From Caryophanales bacterium UBA2289 (GTDB lineage: Bacteria; Bacillota_I; Bacilli_A; Izemoplasmatales; Hujiaoplasmataceae): 64,000 nt of DNA. Under the pieces are notes generated by a model that was not told the origin of the DNA, did no database searches, and saw nothing but the letters and a program-made list of their open reading frames with translations. The translations under genes and the position numbers were made by a program. Below are positions 1-8,465 of the stretch, one piece after another (position 1 is the first letter of the stretch; the number at the start of each line of letters is the position of its first letter). The stretch spans positions 1 to 64,000 of the forward strand of contig DDWJ01000038.1 in assembly GCA_002345505.1 (NCBI GenBank), in the 5' to 3' direction.

Positions 1-2
1 AT

Positions 3-110
3 CCATTAAAACTGCAAAAGTCAGGTGATTCGTATGATGATTATGCAGCAGATCGAGAAGGGTCTATTTATTATTATTTTATCTATAGAAAATCAGAACT
101 ATCTCAATAA
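3..110 (+). CDS. C-terminal end of an unidentified protein (partial)
   Basis: An open frame enters from the window edge and gives 35 codons before TAA at 108-110. It ends just before a strong terminator at 117, so it is probably the tail of a gene that starts outside the window. The visible peptide is tyrosine-rich (it ends YRKSELSQ) and is too short for me to recognise a family. Confidence 0.5.
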   Translation, partial: PLKLQKSGDSYDDYAADREGSIYYYFIYRKSELSQ

Positions 111-116
111 TCACTT

Positions 117-147
117 AAAGACTTGCGTTAGAGCAAGTCTTTTTTTC
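117..147 (+). terminator. Rho-independent terminator after the first partial gene
   Basis: A perfect 10-bp stem (AAAGACTTGC at 117-126 with GCAAGTCTTT at 133-142) has a 6-nt loop and runs into a T tract. It ends the transcript of the partial gene at the window edge. Confidence 0.9.
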
Positions 148-176
148 TCTTAAAAAGTAATAATTGAAACAAAAAA

Positions 177-185
177 TGATATAAT
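177..185 (+). promoter_or_regulatory. Extended -10 promoter of the CotH lipoprotein gene
   Basis: TGATATAAT is a perfect extended -10 (TGn plus TATAAT). No good -35 lies 16-18 bp upstream, which fits a promoter driven by the extended -10. It sits between the terminator at 117 and the gene start at 214. Confidence 0.6.
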
Positions 186-213
186 AGAAGTAGTAAATTA
201 AGGAGTGATTATT

Positions 214-2058
214 ATGATGAAGAAAATAACTTTATTACTATTGTTTGTAGGACTTTCAGTAAGTATTTTAGCTTGTTCAAGTCTTTCATCAACAAATCAA
301 ACTACTAATACCACTACAATAGATGAAAGACCTGGTTTAATTGATGTGTTTTTTAATAATCTAGTAGAGACTTTGCCTCCTGAGTTTTCATCAGATATAA
401 TCCTGCCTACATCAGAAGATGAAGAATATGATATTGAGTATTATTTAGAAGATATCCTTCTTGAAAATAACCAACTAACATACATAGCTCAAGGCTTTGA
501 TGAAACTTTAGAAGTCGAGATAGTAATAAGCTATGAAAATTATTCTAAAACTTTTACTTATGAAATATTAATGCTTAGAGATGAAGACTTATATAATGAA
601 GAACTTACAAATCAAAGATTTAGTGAAATCTTTGATGAAGTAAAAGACTTTATCCCAGAAGTACTAGTATCTGATTATACTATTCCTGAATTTGATATCA
701 CAGGTGCTGATATTACCGTTTCGACATCAGAAGCAACCATCTTTAACAACCGTTTAATCTTTACTTTCCCAGAATATGATGAAGAAGTAAATTTAGATAT
801 TGAAATCGAATATAACCGAGAAACAAGAAATTACCAGATACCAGTTATCTTTTCAAGTTTTAGTAATTTACCAAAAATTCCAGAAATCTATATTTTAACC
901 GACGAATTCGCACCGATTGAGACAAAAGAAGATTATGTTTATGGCTATTTGGATATGTTTAGTTATGATGATTACAATAATTCAATTCTAGAACTTGGCG
1001 GAATTAGAATGAGAATCAAACTAAGAGGAAACTCAACTCTATTTATGCCTAAAAAACCTTATAAGATCAAATTTGATGAGAAACAAAACATGTTAAGCGA
1101 TTACCAGGAAAAAGAATGGGTTTTATTAGCTAACTTCGCTGATCAAACCTTGGTAAGAAACGCAGTTGCTTACCAAATGGCTGATGATTTAGATATGGAC
1201 TTTTCACCGATGGTAAGATTCGTGGATTTATATATAAACAATGTTTATCAAGGAAATTACCTATTATCTGACCAAATCGAAGTTTCTACTAATCGAGTAG
1301 ATGTAGAAGAAAAATCTCCTAATATGGATACAGGCTATTTAATCGAATTTGATAAAAGGTTATATGACGAAGGTCTTGAAGTAACGGAAGAAAACTTCTT
1401 TCTAATTGAAGGAATCCCTTTTGTGATAAAATCACCGGATATTGAAGACGATCATTATAACAATGACCATTACCTTTTTATCGAGAGTTATATGAGAACT
1501 GTATATGACACATTAAGAGATAAAGAGGATTATTCAATATATATCGATGAAGCATCATTTATTGATTGGTTTATCGTTAGTGAAGTAATGAAGAATGTTG
1601 ATAGTGGATATTCAAGCGTATATTTCCATAAAGACGCTGGTGGTTTATTAAAAATGGGTCCTGTTTGGGATTTTGATTTATCAAGTGGAAATTATGGACA
1701 CTTACAAGAGGACTTAAGAGGACCAATCGGTTGGTATACGCCAAGACCAGAAAAAAATGTATTCTTTATGTATTTGCTGGAATATGAAGAATTTCAAAAC
1801 GCACTTAAAGCTAGATGGAATGAAGTTTATGAAACTGTAATCTTACAAGCTTTAGAAAATGTTTATCTATTCGCTGATAGTATTGCTAGATCAAGATCGA
1901 TGAACTTTGATATGTGGGATATTATCGGTACCTATGAAGATTGGTTTATCTCACCGGAAATCTTAGCTTTAGATACTTATGAAGAACAGTTATTTTTCCT
2001 ATATGACTTTTTAGACACAAGAATTGCTTGGTTAAATCAAGAGATTAATTTATTATAG
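214..2058 (+). CDS. CotH-kinase-family lipoprotein
   Basis: This is a 614-residue surface lipoprotein. The signal peptide (charged MMKK, hydrophobic core) ends in the lipobox ILAC, so the protein should be lipid-anchored on the outer face. A Ser/Thr/Asn-rich linker follows, then two Ig-like beta segments to about residue 220. The CotH domain comes last: LRGNSTLFMPKKPYKIKF near residue 270 and the metal-binding WDFDL near residue 487. CotH proteins are secreted atypical protein kinases, first known from Bacillus spore coats, and they also occur in many non-spore-forming Firmicutes. I chose ATG 214 because AGGAG at 201-205 lies 8 nt upstream; a GTG at 205 lies inside that ribosome site. The gene is monocistronic between two terminators. 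The kinase target is unknown. Confidence 0.85.
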   Translation: MMKKITLLLLFVGLSVSILACSSLSSTNQTTNTTTIDERPGLIDVFFNNLVETLPPEFSSDIILPTSEDEEYDIEYYLEDILLENNQLTYIAQGFDETLEVEIVISYENYSKTFTYEILMLRDEDLYNEELTNQRFSEIFDEVKDFIPEVLVSDYTIPEFDITGADITVSTSEATIFNNRLIFTFPEYDEEVNLDIEIEYNRETRNYQIPVIFSSFSNLPKIPEIYILTDEFAPIETKEDYVYGYLDMFSYDDYNNSILELGGIRMRIKLRGNSTLFMPKKPYKIKFDEKQNMLSDYQEKEWVLLANFADQTLVRNAVAYQMADDLDMDFSPMVRFVDLYINNVYQGNYLLSDQIEVSTNRVDVEEKSPNMDTGYLIEFDKRLYDEGLEVTEENFFLIEGIPFVIKSPDIEDDHYNNDHYLFIESYMRTVYDTLRDKEDYSIYIDEASFIDWFIVSEVMKNVDSGYSSVYFHKDAGGLLKMGPVWDFDLSSGNYGHLQEDLRGPIGWYTPRPEKNVFFMYLLEYEEFQNALKARWNEVYETVILQALENVYLFADSIARSRSMNFDMWDIIGTYEDWFISPEILALDTYEEQLFFLYDFLDTRIAWLNQEINLL

Positions 2059-2072
2059 TTTTTTAAAATAAA

Positions 2073-2112
2073 AAAAAGTTAGTAAGGTTTAAATCTCTTA
2101 CTAACTTTTTCT
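2073..2112 (+). terminator. Terminator after the CotH gene
   Basis: A perfect 14-bp stem (2073-2086 with 2097-2110) has a 10-nt loop. It starts with an A run and ends with a T run, so it could work in both directions. Confidence 0.9.
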
Positions 2113-2117
2113 TATTA

Positions 2118-2165
2118 AAAACAACCAAAATGTCGGTTGTTTTGCTTATTATTAACGTGTATAAT
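2118..2165 (+). promoter_or_regulatory. Promoter with overlapping inverted repeat (possible Xre operator)
   Basis: The likely -35 TTGTTT (2138-2143) and -10 TATAAT (2160-2165) are 16 bp apart. A perfect 9-bp inverted repeat, AAAACAACC (2118-2126) and GGTTGTTTT (2135-2143), ends on the -35 box. The first product of this promoter is a helix-turn-helix protein, so the repeat could be its own operator. That role is inference. Confidence 0.5.
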
Positions 2166-2200
2166 TATTATATGCCAGTCTTATTTTGGAGGATAATTAC

Positions 2201-3142
2201 TTGAGTAATTTAGCTAAGAATATCAAAAGATTAAGAATAGAAAACGGTTTGAATCAAACTAAATTAGCAAAAGAAATTCATGTGTCTAATTCGTTGGTTT
2301 CGCATTGGGAAAAAGGTGATCGAGAGCCAAATAATCAAGATTTAATTGCGCTTTCGAAGTTTTTTGGTTGTACCATAGACGAACTTATTAGTGGTGAAAG
2401 TATCAAAGCTAATGTATCTAGGACAAGACAGATAATTCATGTAAGAGATTTTAAAAAAGATTTTAAAAGTAAATATTTAGTTTTTAAGGCTTTATTTGTT
2501 TTTTTATCTGTATTAATTGTGTTATTTTTTCCTAATGGTAGCCAAGATATAAGATTATGGTTTTTCCTTTTCTTTTTGATTATCATAATAATCGATATAG
2601 TTGCTTGTTTTTATACCAAAAATCATATTAAAATCTACGATGTTGATTTAGAAAAGGAAGTTAAATTCGTTAATAAATTGGATCAAAAAGATTTAAATAA
2701 AGATTGGAATTCTAAGGTAGGCTTTCTATTCTTTTTGTTTATCGCAAGCATTATCGCTTTACCGATTATCTATATGATTTTACAAACCGATAGTCCCGAT
2801 GTTGGTTTAACAATTATTTCGGTTATAACCACTTTATTAATCTTTGCTAATTTTGTGGCTTTAATCATTTATGAGCTTAGAGATTATTTAAAAGTTAAAG
2901 AAATTAATTATTATGATTTCAATTATAAATTACGATTGTTTTTAAGAAAAACACTTATTGTAATCTATGAATTTGTATTTGTTATTGTTTATACAATTTT
3001 AATCTTCTACGGCAGAAATACAATTAATGTAAATGGTTTATGGGTAGCGATAGTCTTTCCACCGTTATTGGTCTTTGTTAGTAATTTACTTTATATAGTT
3101 GAACTAAAAACACTGAATGATTATAAAATCAGTATCATATAA
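2201..3142 (+). CDS. Xre-family regulator with a multi-pass membrane domain
   Basis: The 313-residue product has an N-terminal Cro/CI helix-turn-helix (about residues 5-60; typical stretches KLAKEIHVSNSLVSHWEKG and GCTIDELISG). About six hydrophobic segments follow (near residues 85, 110, 170, 200, 255 and 280). Membrane-tethered Xre regulators of this layout are common in low-GC Gram-positives; the membrane part may sense envelope state. I chose TTG 2201 because GGAGG at 2188-2192 lies 8 nt before it. An in-frame TTG at 2186 overlaps the ribosome site itself. The gene stands alone with its own promoter and terminator. The regulated genes are unknown. Confidence 0.8.
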   Translation: MSNLAKNIKRLRIENGLNQTKLAKEIHVSNSLVSHWEKGDREPNNQDLIALSKFFGCTIDELISGESIKANVSRTRQIIHVRDFKKDFKSKYLVFKALFVFLSVLIVLFFPNGSQDIRLWFFLFFLIIIIIDIVACFYTKNHIKIYDVDLEKEVKFVNKLDQKDLNKDWNSKVGFLFFLFIASIIALPIIYMILQTDSPDVGLTIISVITTLLIFANFVALIIYELRDYLKVKEINYYDFNYKLRLFLRKTLIVIYEFVFVIVYTILIFYGRNTINVNGLWVAIVFPPLLVFVSNLLYIVELKTLNDYKISII

Positions 3143-3156
3143 TTTGACAAAATGGG

Positions 3157-3193
3157 GAATCTCTTGACAGTGGTCTTGAGGTTCTTTTTTTTT
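3157..3193 (+). terminator. Terminator after the Xre gene
   Basis: An imperfect 12-bp stem (3157-3168 with 3173-3184; two central mismatches, one G-T pair) with a 4-nt loop is followed by nine Ts. Confidence 0.65.
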
Positions 3194-3257
3194 ACTTTTT
3201 TTAAGGTAATATTAACTTAAAGTTATTATTTACTAAAAAAGGAGGAAAGAAAAACGC

Positions 3258-4376
3258 ATGATTTTAAAATATGGTTTATATGATGAAGAGGTTAAATTTA
3301 TTGATGATGTTCCTAATGGCTTAGATTGTAATTGTACCTGTTTATCGTGTGGCGAAGAGTTAATTGCGAGGAACGGAGGTGAAACAAATAAACATCACTT
3401 TGCTCATAGAAATGGTAGTACATGTAAGGATTTGAAAATTGTTTTAAACACTTATCTTTTAAAAGAAGCATTGGATGAATTAAAAGAGTTAAATCTACCT
3501 AAGGTTTATATTAAAATTGAGAATTGCGATTCTAATCTTCTAATCGAAGATGAAAGAACAGTTAAAATCAATAAGATAATAGATTATGGTAATAATTATA
3601 TAAAAGTTCTAACAGATGAGTATATTGAAGTAATTTTGGTAGTAAGATTAAAAAAGAGTAAGGTAAAACTGGATTTTGATCCTTCTCAAAAAGACGTTTT
3701 AGAAGTTGTAATTGATTCTACTGATGTTGAAACAAAAGAAGATTGTTTAGAACTTATAAAAATAAAGAAAATAAAAATGAATTGGTTGAATAATAAATAT
3801 GAAGAGTATCAAAAAGAAAAGTTAAAGCTTTTGTTTGAAAGAAAAAGAATTATTTCAATTGATAAGACAAAACTTGTTAAAGACTGTCCAATTAAGATAA
3901 ATGGTTCTAATAATGAAAACTATGCTAGATTACAAGAAGATTGTTTAGGGTGTAAGTATTTTCTTTGCGGTGACAAAAAGAATGATATCATTCTTTGTTT
4001 AGGTAAAGCAAAGATTTCTTGTCTCAAAGATTTGGAAAAGATTGAAGAAGTTGCAAGAAAAGATGATTTAACTGTGATTACTTATTTTGATACTAGAGTT
4101 GAAACAATAGCGATTGAATCAACACCAGCAACTAATCTATTAAACCTTTGGATAGAGAATAAAAACAAACCTTTCTTAGCAAGAAATATTGAAACTAACA
4201 TAGCTGTTTTTATTAAAAAAGATCCTCAGAAGCAACACAACAAATATAGCAAATGCTATGGGTGGGTGTATAAGAATGGACACCTTCTAGGAGATAGAGA
4301 AATATATGGGTATTTATTAGACCAGTGGCTAATAATTCCCAATAAAAAAAGAAAAGATAACATAAACAAATTTTAG
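3258..4376 (+). CDS. CoiA-like zinc-finger protein
   Basis: A 372-residue protein. The N-terminal 60 residues carry a zinc-finger-like block: CNCTCLSCGEEL, then HHFAH and a further Cys. This CxxC...HFAH pattern is typical of the competence protein CoiA and related nucleases. A second cysteine-rich patch (CLGCKYFLCG, near residue 230) suggests another metal site. I do not see a clear nuclease motif in the middle, so a competence or recombination role is only suggested by the N-terminus. ATG 3258 follows a strong AAGGAGG. It borders the defence island, and CoiA-like proteins do occur in such neighbourhoods. Confidence 0.6.
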   Translation: MILKYGLYDEEVKFIDDVPNGLDCNCTCLSCGEELIARNGGETNKHHFAHRNGSTCKDLKIVLNTYLLKEALDELKELNLPKVYIKIENCDSNLLIEDERTVKINKIIDYGNNYIKVLTDEYIEVILVVRLKKSKVKLDFDPSQKDVLEVVIDSTDVETKEDCLELIKIKKIKMNWLNNKYEEYQKEKLKLLFERKRIISIDKTKLVKDCPIKINGSNNENYARLQEDCLGCKYFLCGDKKNDIILCLGKAKISCLKDLEKIEEVARKDDLTVITYFDTRVETIAIESTPATNLLNLWIENKNKPFLARNIETNIAVFIKKDPQKQHNKYSKCYGWVYKNGHLLGDREIYGYLLDQWLIIPNKKRKDNINKF

Positions 4377-4510
4377 AAAAAAATAAAAAAAATCATACTT
4401 GATTTCTCGTTTAGCCTTTTAATTTTCGCAAATATTATTTATAATAGTAATAGTGTAAATATATATATGGGTGAACGAGTTATCAAAACAATAAAAGGAG
4501 AATACAGAAT

Positions 4511-4624
4511 ATGTGGTACATAATACCCTTAGTAATTGTTGTTTTAATAGCTTTATTTTTACGTTCACCGAAAGGCAAAGGCATTATCGGTGAAAGAAGA
4601 GTCAAAAAGATCTTGAAAAAGTGA
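4511..4624 (+). pseudogene. 5' remnant of a NERD-domain protein gene
   Basis: A 37-codon frame with good signals: AAGGAG at 4495-4500 and TATAAT at 4440-4445. It encodes one membrane helix (WYIIPLVIVVLIALFL) followed by SPKGKGIIGERRVKKILKK and TGA. The pattern KGxxGExxVxxxL is the start of the nuclease-related NERD domain, which usually follows exactly such an N-terminal helix. All of the rest (normally 150-300 residues) is missing, and nothing downstream in any frame resumes it. A 12-bp inverted repeat and the defence island begin right after the stop, so I read this as a gene cut by rearrangement or insertion. It could still be translated as a small membrane peptide. Confidence 0.6.
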
Positions 4625-4750
4625 GTATTAGAATTTGGTGGGATTGAATTAATTGACTTCATAATTTGTGTGGATAAATAACATCATTTTTTGATTCTGT
4701 TAATTCATAATTTTAAACTGATTACTAATATTTGCCATAAATTCTAATAC
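4625..4750 (+). repeat. 12-bp inverted repeat flanking a 102-bp AT-rich segment
   Basis: GTATTAGAATTT (4625-4636) and AAATTCTAATAC (4739-4750) are exact inverted copies. A shorter internal pair, GAATTAA (4646-4652) and TTAATTC (4700-4706), makes the segment partly foldable. It starts right after the stop of the NERD remnant, at the left edge of the defence island. It could be a degenerate miniature element or an insertion scar. I see no target-site duplication outside the repeats. Confidence 0.45.
4691..4719 (+). promoter_or_regulatory. Possible promoter of the defence operon
   Basis: TTGATT (4691-4696) and TAAACT (4714-4719) are 17 bp apart, about 70 bp before the first gene of the abiH-hsd run. 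The match is moderate and the region is AT-rich, so this is tentative. Confidence 0.3.
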
Positions 4751-4790
4751 CTACATTTTTTTTGAAAGGGGAATTTGTTTTTGAAAACAA

Positions 4791-5033
4791 ATGACTGTAA
4801 AAATGATTCCTGTTAATAATTTTCAAGGTATTTTGGAACAAGAAAGAGAAAATACTAAAAATAATATTGTGGTTTTTCTTCTAGTTAAACCTAGTGATAA
4901 ATCATCATCAGAAATAATTAATCACTTTAATTATATGAACTTTCATTCTGGTGATTATTGTAATATATACTTGATTGGATATTCAGAATATTTTACAAGT
5001 GATTATAATGATCGTATAAAGTGGCAATTTTAA
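4791..5033 (+). CDS. Unknown protein, N-terminal part of a probably frameshifted gene
   Basis: An 80-codon frame of unknown function. It contains an alternating hydrophobic/charged segment (NNIVVFLLVKPSDK) and ends at TAA inside the next frame. It overlaps that frame by 13 nt in the -1 direction. The two halves read as one globular protein of about 215 residues if joined near 5015-5030: the end of this frame (SDYNDRIKW) leads naturally into LNKIDLLYSDRCFLEF of the next. The ribosome site (GAAAGGGG at 4764-4771) is far from ATG 4791, but no other in-frame start exists upstream. A natural frameshift or a base-calling error would both explain it. Confidence 0.5.
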   Translation: MTVKMIPVNNFQGILEQERENTKNNIVVFLLVKPSDKSSSEIINHFNYMNFHSGDYCNIYLIGYSEYFTSDYNDRIKWQF

Positions 5034-5428
5034 ATAAAATAGATTTACTATATAGTGATCGTTGTTTCTTAGAATTTATAACTACTATTAAGAATAGGCT
5101 AAAATCTTGGGAATATATACAAGATATTCAAATGGTTGTTTTAAAGCATAAAACAGAAAATGTTAATCATAATCTGGATTTTTCCAATTATTATTCATTA
5201 AATATTCGGAATGGATTAGAAAAAAAATACATTTCAAGTTTTCAACAATTTATTGGAGCTTTTATTGAATCCATAATTTATCAAGTAAAAATTAGAGGAG
5301 ATTTCGTGAGAATAAGCAAACTAGATGTATTAAAGAAGGCATTGGCTTTTAATGGTAAAACAAAAAAAGATGTTTCTCTAATTCTAAAAGATAGAAGTTT
5401 TTATATTCCGAGCAACGTAAAAAAGTAA
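5021..5428 (+). CDS. Unknown protein, C-terminal part of a probably frameshifted gene
   Basis: A 135-codon frame that would have to start at GTG 5021, with no ribosome site in front of it; the frame is open only from 5012. This supports its being the continuation of the preceding gene after a -1 shift and not a separate gene. The sequence is mixed alpha/beta with no membrane segment. It ends 64 bp before abiH. I do not recognise the family. Its place at the head of an AbiH plus type I restriction operon hints at a defence-linked protein. Confidence 0.45.
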   Translation: MAILNKIDLLYSDRCFLEFITTIKNRLKSWEYIQDIQMVVLKHKTENVNHNLDFSNYYSLNIRNGLEKKYISSFQQFIGAFIESIIYQVKIRGDFVRISKLDVLKKALAFNGKTKKDVSLILKDRSFYIPSNVKK

Positions 5429-5492
5429 GAGCCAGTCTACAAATAGTCATTTTTATAATGTATATCTATATAAATATTACGGGGGTAAACGA

Positions 5493-6665
5493 ATGAATAA
5501 TGTACTACTGATTATTGGAAATGGATTTGATTTACAATGCAAACTTCCTTCTTCATATAATGATTATTTTAATTATTGCAGCGACGATAACATTTGGTAT
5601 AAGAAATATTTAGTAAAAGGCTCAACTATTTTGACTAGAATAATTGAAGACAGAAATATGAACATTAAATTTCTTGATAGAGATAGTTTTTTTGAAAACT
5701 TTACAATGTGGGATTTATTATTTATAACTTCTAGACAATTCGTAAAAGGCGAAGTAAGGTGGTGTGATATAGAGAAGGAAATTGATAAGTCATTGAAATT
5801 GGATGAGAGTGGAAAATCTTTATGGAGAGATGTTCAATTTAGGGTTCAAACTGCACATAGGACCTTGTATATGCAAGGAGAAAATTATTTTTCAGAAAGA
5901 ATCAATCTTTTAGCTTTACTTTTTATATGTAGATATGACATTGATTACAAAAACTTGAACGAAGAATATATGCACAAACTTATATTTGAAGAGTTAACTA
6001 TTTTTGAAAAAAGGTTTTCTGATTATATTTCTTCCAAAATAAACGATGAATATAGAAAGAAAGCAAAAAAGTTGTTTTCAGTTCTGTTTTCTTTAGATGG
6101 TAATAAAACAAATGGAAAGAATTCTCTTAGAACAGTGATCTCATTCAATTACACACCACTAGCGAATGATATGATTCCTTTTGGTCTTTGCAGTTCGTTT
6201 AACAATGTACATGGAATAGTTGGTACCGATATATGTGATATAATTTTTGGTATTGATGATTATATTGTAGAGAAAGATAAGAAGTTATATCATTCAAGTA
6301 GTGTTTATTTTTCTAAAAGTTATAGAAAAATTAAAAAACTACATGCGAGTGATATGCATGATAAAAGCCTGCTAAAGGAAAATATAAACAATATTGTTAT
6401 TTATGGTCACTCTTTAAATTCTGCAGATTACTCATATTTTCAATCAATTTTTGATTTCTATAAATTATATGAGAATAAATCAATGAATATATGGTTTGCT
6501 TATACAAAGCATGAACACTTTGTAGAAGACGAGTATTATCGAAGTATCAGAAATCTGATACAATCTTATGGAAACACCTTAGATAATATGAACCACGGTA
6601 AAAATTTGTTTCATAAATTGCTATTAGAGAATAGAATAAAACTCGTTGAATGTAGCATCGACTAA
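5493..6665 (+). CDS. abiH: AbiH-family abortive-infection protein
   Basis: A 390-residue protein that begins LLIIGNGFDLQCKLPSSY. This N-terminal GNGFD motif followed by LP(T/S)SY is diagnostic of the AbiH family. AbiH was found on a lactococcal plasmid as a protein that aborts phage infection; its biochemical mechanism is not well known to me. The middle carries SFNYTPLAND (about residue 217) and the C-terminal part carries IVIYGHSLNSADYSYF, both also typical of AbiH. ATG 5493 follows a GGGGG-containing ribosome site. The gene lies 15 bp before hsdM and is probably co-transcribed with it, so abortive infection and restriction would be expressed together. Confidence 0.85.
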   Translation: MNNVLLIIGNGFDLQCKLPSSYNDYFNYCSDDNIWYKKYLVKGSTILTRIIEDRNMNIKFLDRDSFFENFTMWDLLFITSRQFVKGEVRWCDIEKEIDKSLKLDESGKSLWRDVQFRVQTAHRTLYMQGENYFSERINLLALLFICRYDIDYKNLNEEYMHKLIFEELTIFEKRFSDYISSKINDEYRKKAKKLFSVLFSLDGNKTNGKNSLRTVISFNYTPLANDMIPFGLCSSFNNVHGIVGTDICDIIFGIDDYIVEKDKKLYHSSSVYFSKSYRKIKKLHASDMHDKSLLKENINNIVIYGHSLNSADYSYFQSIFDFYKLYENKSMNIWFAYTKHEHFVEDEYYRSIRNLIQSYGNTLDNMNHGKNLFHKLLLENRIKLVECSID

Positions 6666-6680
6666 AAAAAGGAGAAAACA

Positions 6681-8465
6681 ATGACAACTAACGAAATAGG
6701 AAAGAAAACCACAACAAACATTCAAGAAAAAGCAAATTTAATTTGGGCAATCGCAAATCATTTGGTAGGTCTTTTTAAACCACATGAGTATGGTAAAGTT
6801 ATTTTACCTATGACAGTACTTAAACGTTTTGACGATGCGTTGAAAGCAACAAAAAAAGAGGTGCTAGAACTCAACAAAAAACTGGATAGTCAAAAAACAA
6901 TCGAAGCTATCAAAGAAGGTTTATTGTGTAAGAAGACAGGATATGATTTCTATAACATAAGTCCATTTACTTTTGAAAATTTATTGGCTGATCCTGAAAA
7001 TATATCTGATAATTTTGATACATATTTAAAAGGATTTTCTGACAATATAAAAGATATCATTTCTAATTTTAAATTTACTCAAACCTTAGAAACAATGCAT
7101 AAAGGAAATGTTTTGTATATTGTTATTCAAGAATTCAATTCTAAAAAAGCTGATATGCATCCAGATAAAATTACCTCAACAGATATGGGATATATTTTTG
7201 AAGAGTTAATCCGTAAATTCTCTGAATCTTATGATGAACAAGCAGGAGCACATTTTACATCAAGAGATATTATCTATTTAATGGCTGAATTATTAGTAGC
7301 TAATGAAAAAGATCATATTAAGCAAAATGGTGCTGTAAAGACTGCTTATGATATGGCTATGGGAACATCTCAAATGTTAGGTTGCTTGGACGAGAAAATG
7401 ACTGAAATTAATCCGGATTCAAAATTATCATTATTTGGCCAAGAGTTTAATCCAGAAACTTATGCAATTGCCAAAGCAGATATGCTGATTAAAGGTGGTA
7501 ATGCGCAGAACATGAAATTTGGTGATACATTAAGCGAGGATCAATTTGCTAATTATGAGTTTGATTATATAATTTCTAATCCACCTTTTGGAATCGATTG
7601 GAAACTAGAAGAAAAGATAGTAAAACAAGAATATACTAAACTAGGGTATGAAGGAAGATTCGGACCTGGATTACCGGCAATTAGTGATGGCCAAATGCTA
7701 TTTTTGTTAAATGGTGTTAAAAAATTAAAAGAAGGTTCAGGTAGAATGGCCATCATTCAAAATGGATCTTCTCTATTTACTGGCGATGCTGGTAGTGGCC
7801 CAAGCGAAATTAGAAAATACCTAATTGAAAGTGATTTATTAGAAGCGATTATCCAATTACCAACAGATCTCTTCTATAATACAGGCATCTCGACTTACAT
7901 CTGGATTGTTTCAAAAAGAAAATCAAAAGACCGTTTAGGAAAAATCCAACTTATAGATGCATCAAATTGTTATGTTAAACGCAGAAAAAATATTGGTAAA
8001 AAGCGTGTGGATTTGGATGATGCATCTATAAACTTAATTTCACAAGCATACTTAGATTTTAAGGAAAATAAGTATGAGGAAAATGAATTTGTTGTTGAAT
8101 CAAAAATATTTGATAATAATTTTTTTGGTTTCACTAAAGTCACAATAGAATCACCACTTTTAGATGAAAATGATAGGCCAATTCTTAAAAAAGGAAAACC
8201 TCAAACAGATACTAAGAAACGTGATACTGAATTAGTACCACTGCAAGAAGATATCAAAGTCTTCTTTAAAGAAAATGTATTAACTTATAATCCTACTGCT
8301 TGGATGGATAGGAGTAAAGATAAAGCTGGTTATGAAATTCCATTTACAAGATTATTTTACAAGTTTATCCCACCCAAAGAATCTTCTGATATATTTGCGG
8401 AAATCAAATATCTTGAAAAAGAAGAAACTAAGCTGATGAAGGAGTTGTTTGGCGATGACAGATAG
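6681..8465 (+). CDS. hsdM: Type I restriction-modification methyltransferase subunit HsdM
   Basis: The 594-residue product pairs with HsdS to make an N6-adenine DNA methyltransferase, and with HsdR for cleavage. The N-terminal helical domain (about residues 10-165; ANHLVGLFKPHEYG) leads into the N6_Mtase domain. The catalytic motif is NPPF, near residue 300. The cofactor-binding motif I reads DMAMGTSQML near residue 223, where most HsdM have DPxCGTGGxL, so the usual second and third glycines are absent. I believe a subfamily carries this form, but I cannot confirm that here. The C-terminal 100 residues (AWMDRSKDKAGYEIPFTRLF) interact with HsdS in this family. ATG 6681 follows AAAGGAG. The 3' end overlaps hsdS by 11 nt. 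Confidence 0.93.
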   Translation: MTTNEIGKKTTTNIQEKANLIWAIANHLVGLFKPHEYGKVILPMTVLKRFDDALKATKKEVLELNKKLDSQKTIEAIKEGLLCKKTGYDFYNISPFTFENLLADPENISDNFDTYLKGFSDNIKDIISNFKFTQTLETMHKGNVLYIVIQEFNSKKADMHPDKITSTDMGYIFEELIRKFSESYDEQAGAHFTSRDIIYLMAELLVANEKDHIKQNGAVKTAYDMAMGTSQMLGCLDEKMTEINPDSKLSLFGQEFNPETYAIAKADMLIKGGNAQNMKFGDTLSEDQFANYEFDYIISNPPFGIDWKLEEKIVKQEYTKLGYEGRFGPGLPAISDGQMLFLLNGVKKLKEGSGRMAIIQNGSSLFTGDAGSGPSEIRKYLIESDLLEAIIQLPTDLFYNTGISTYIWIVSKRKSKDRLGKIQLIDASNCYVKRRKNIGKKRVDLDDASINLISQAYLDFKENKYEENEFVVESKIFDNNFFGFTKVTIESPLLDENDRPILKKGKPQTDTKKRDTELVPLQEDIKVFFKENVLTYNPTAWMDRSKDKAGYEIPFTRLFYKFIPPKESSDIFAEIKYLEKEETKLMKELFGDDR

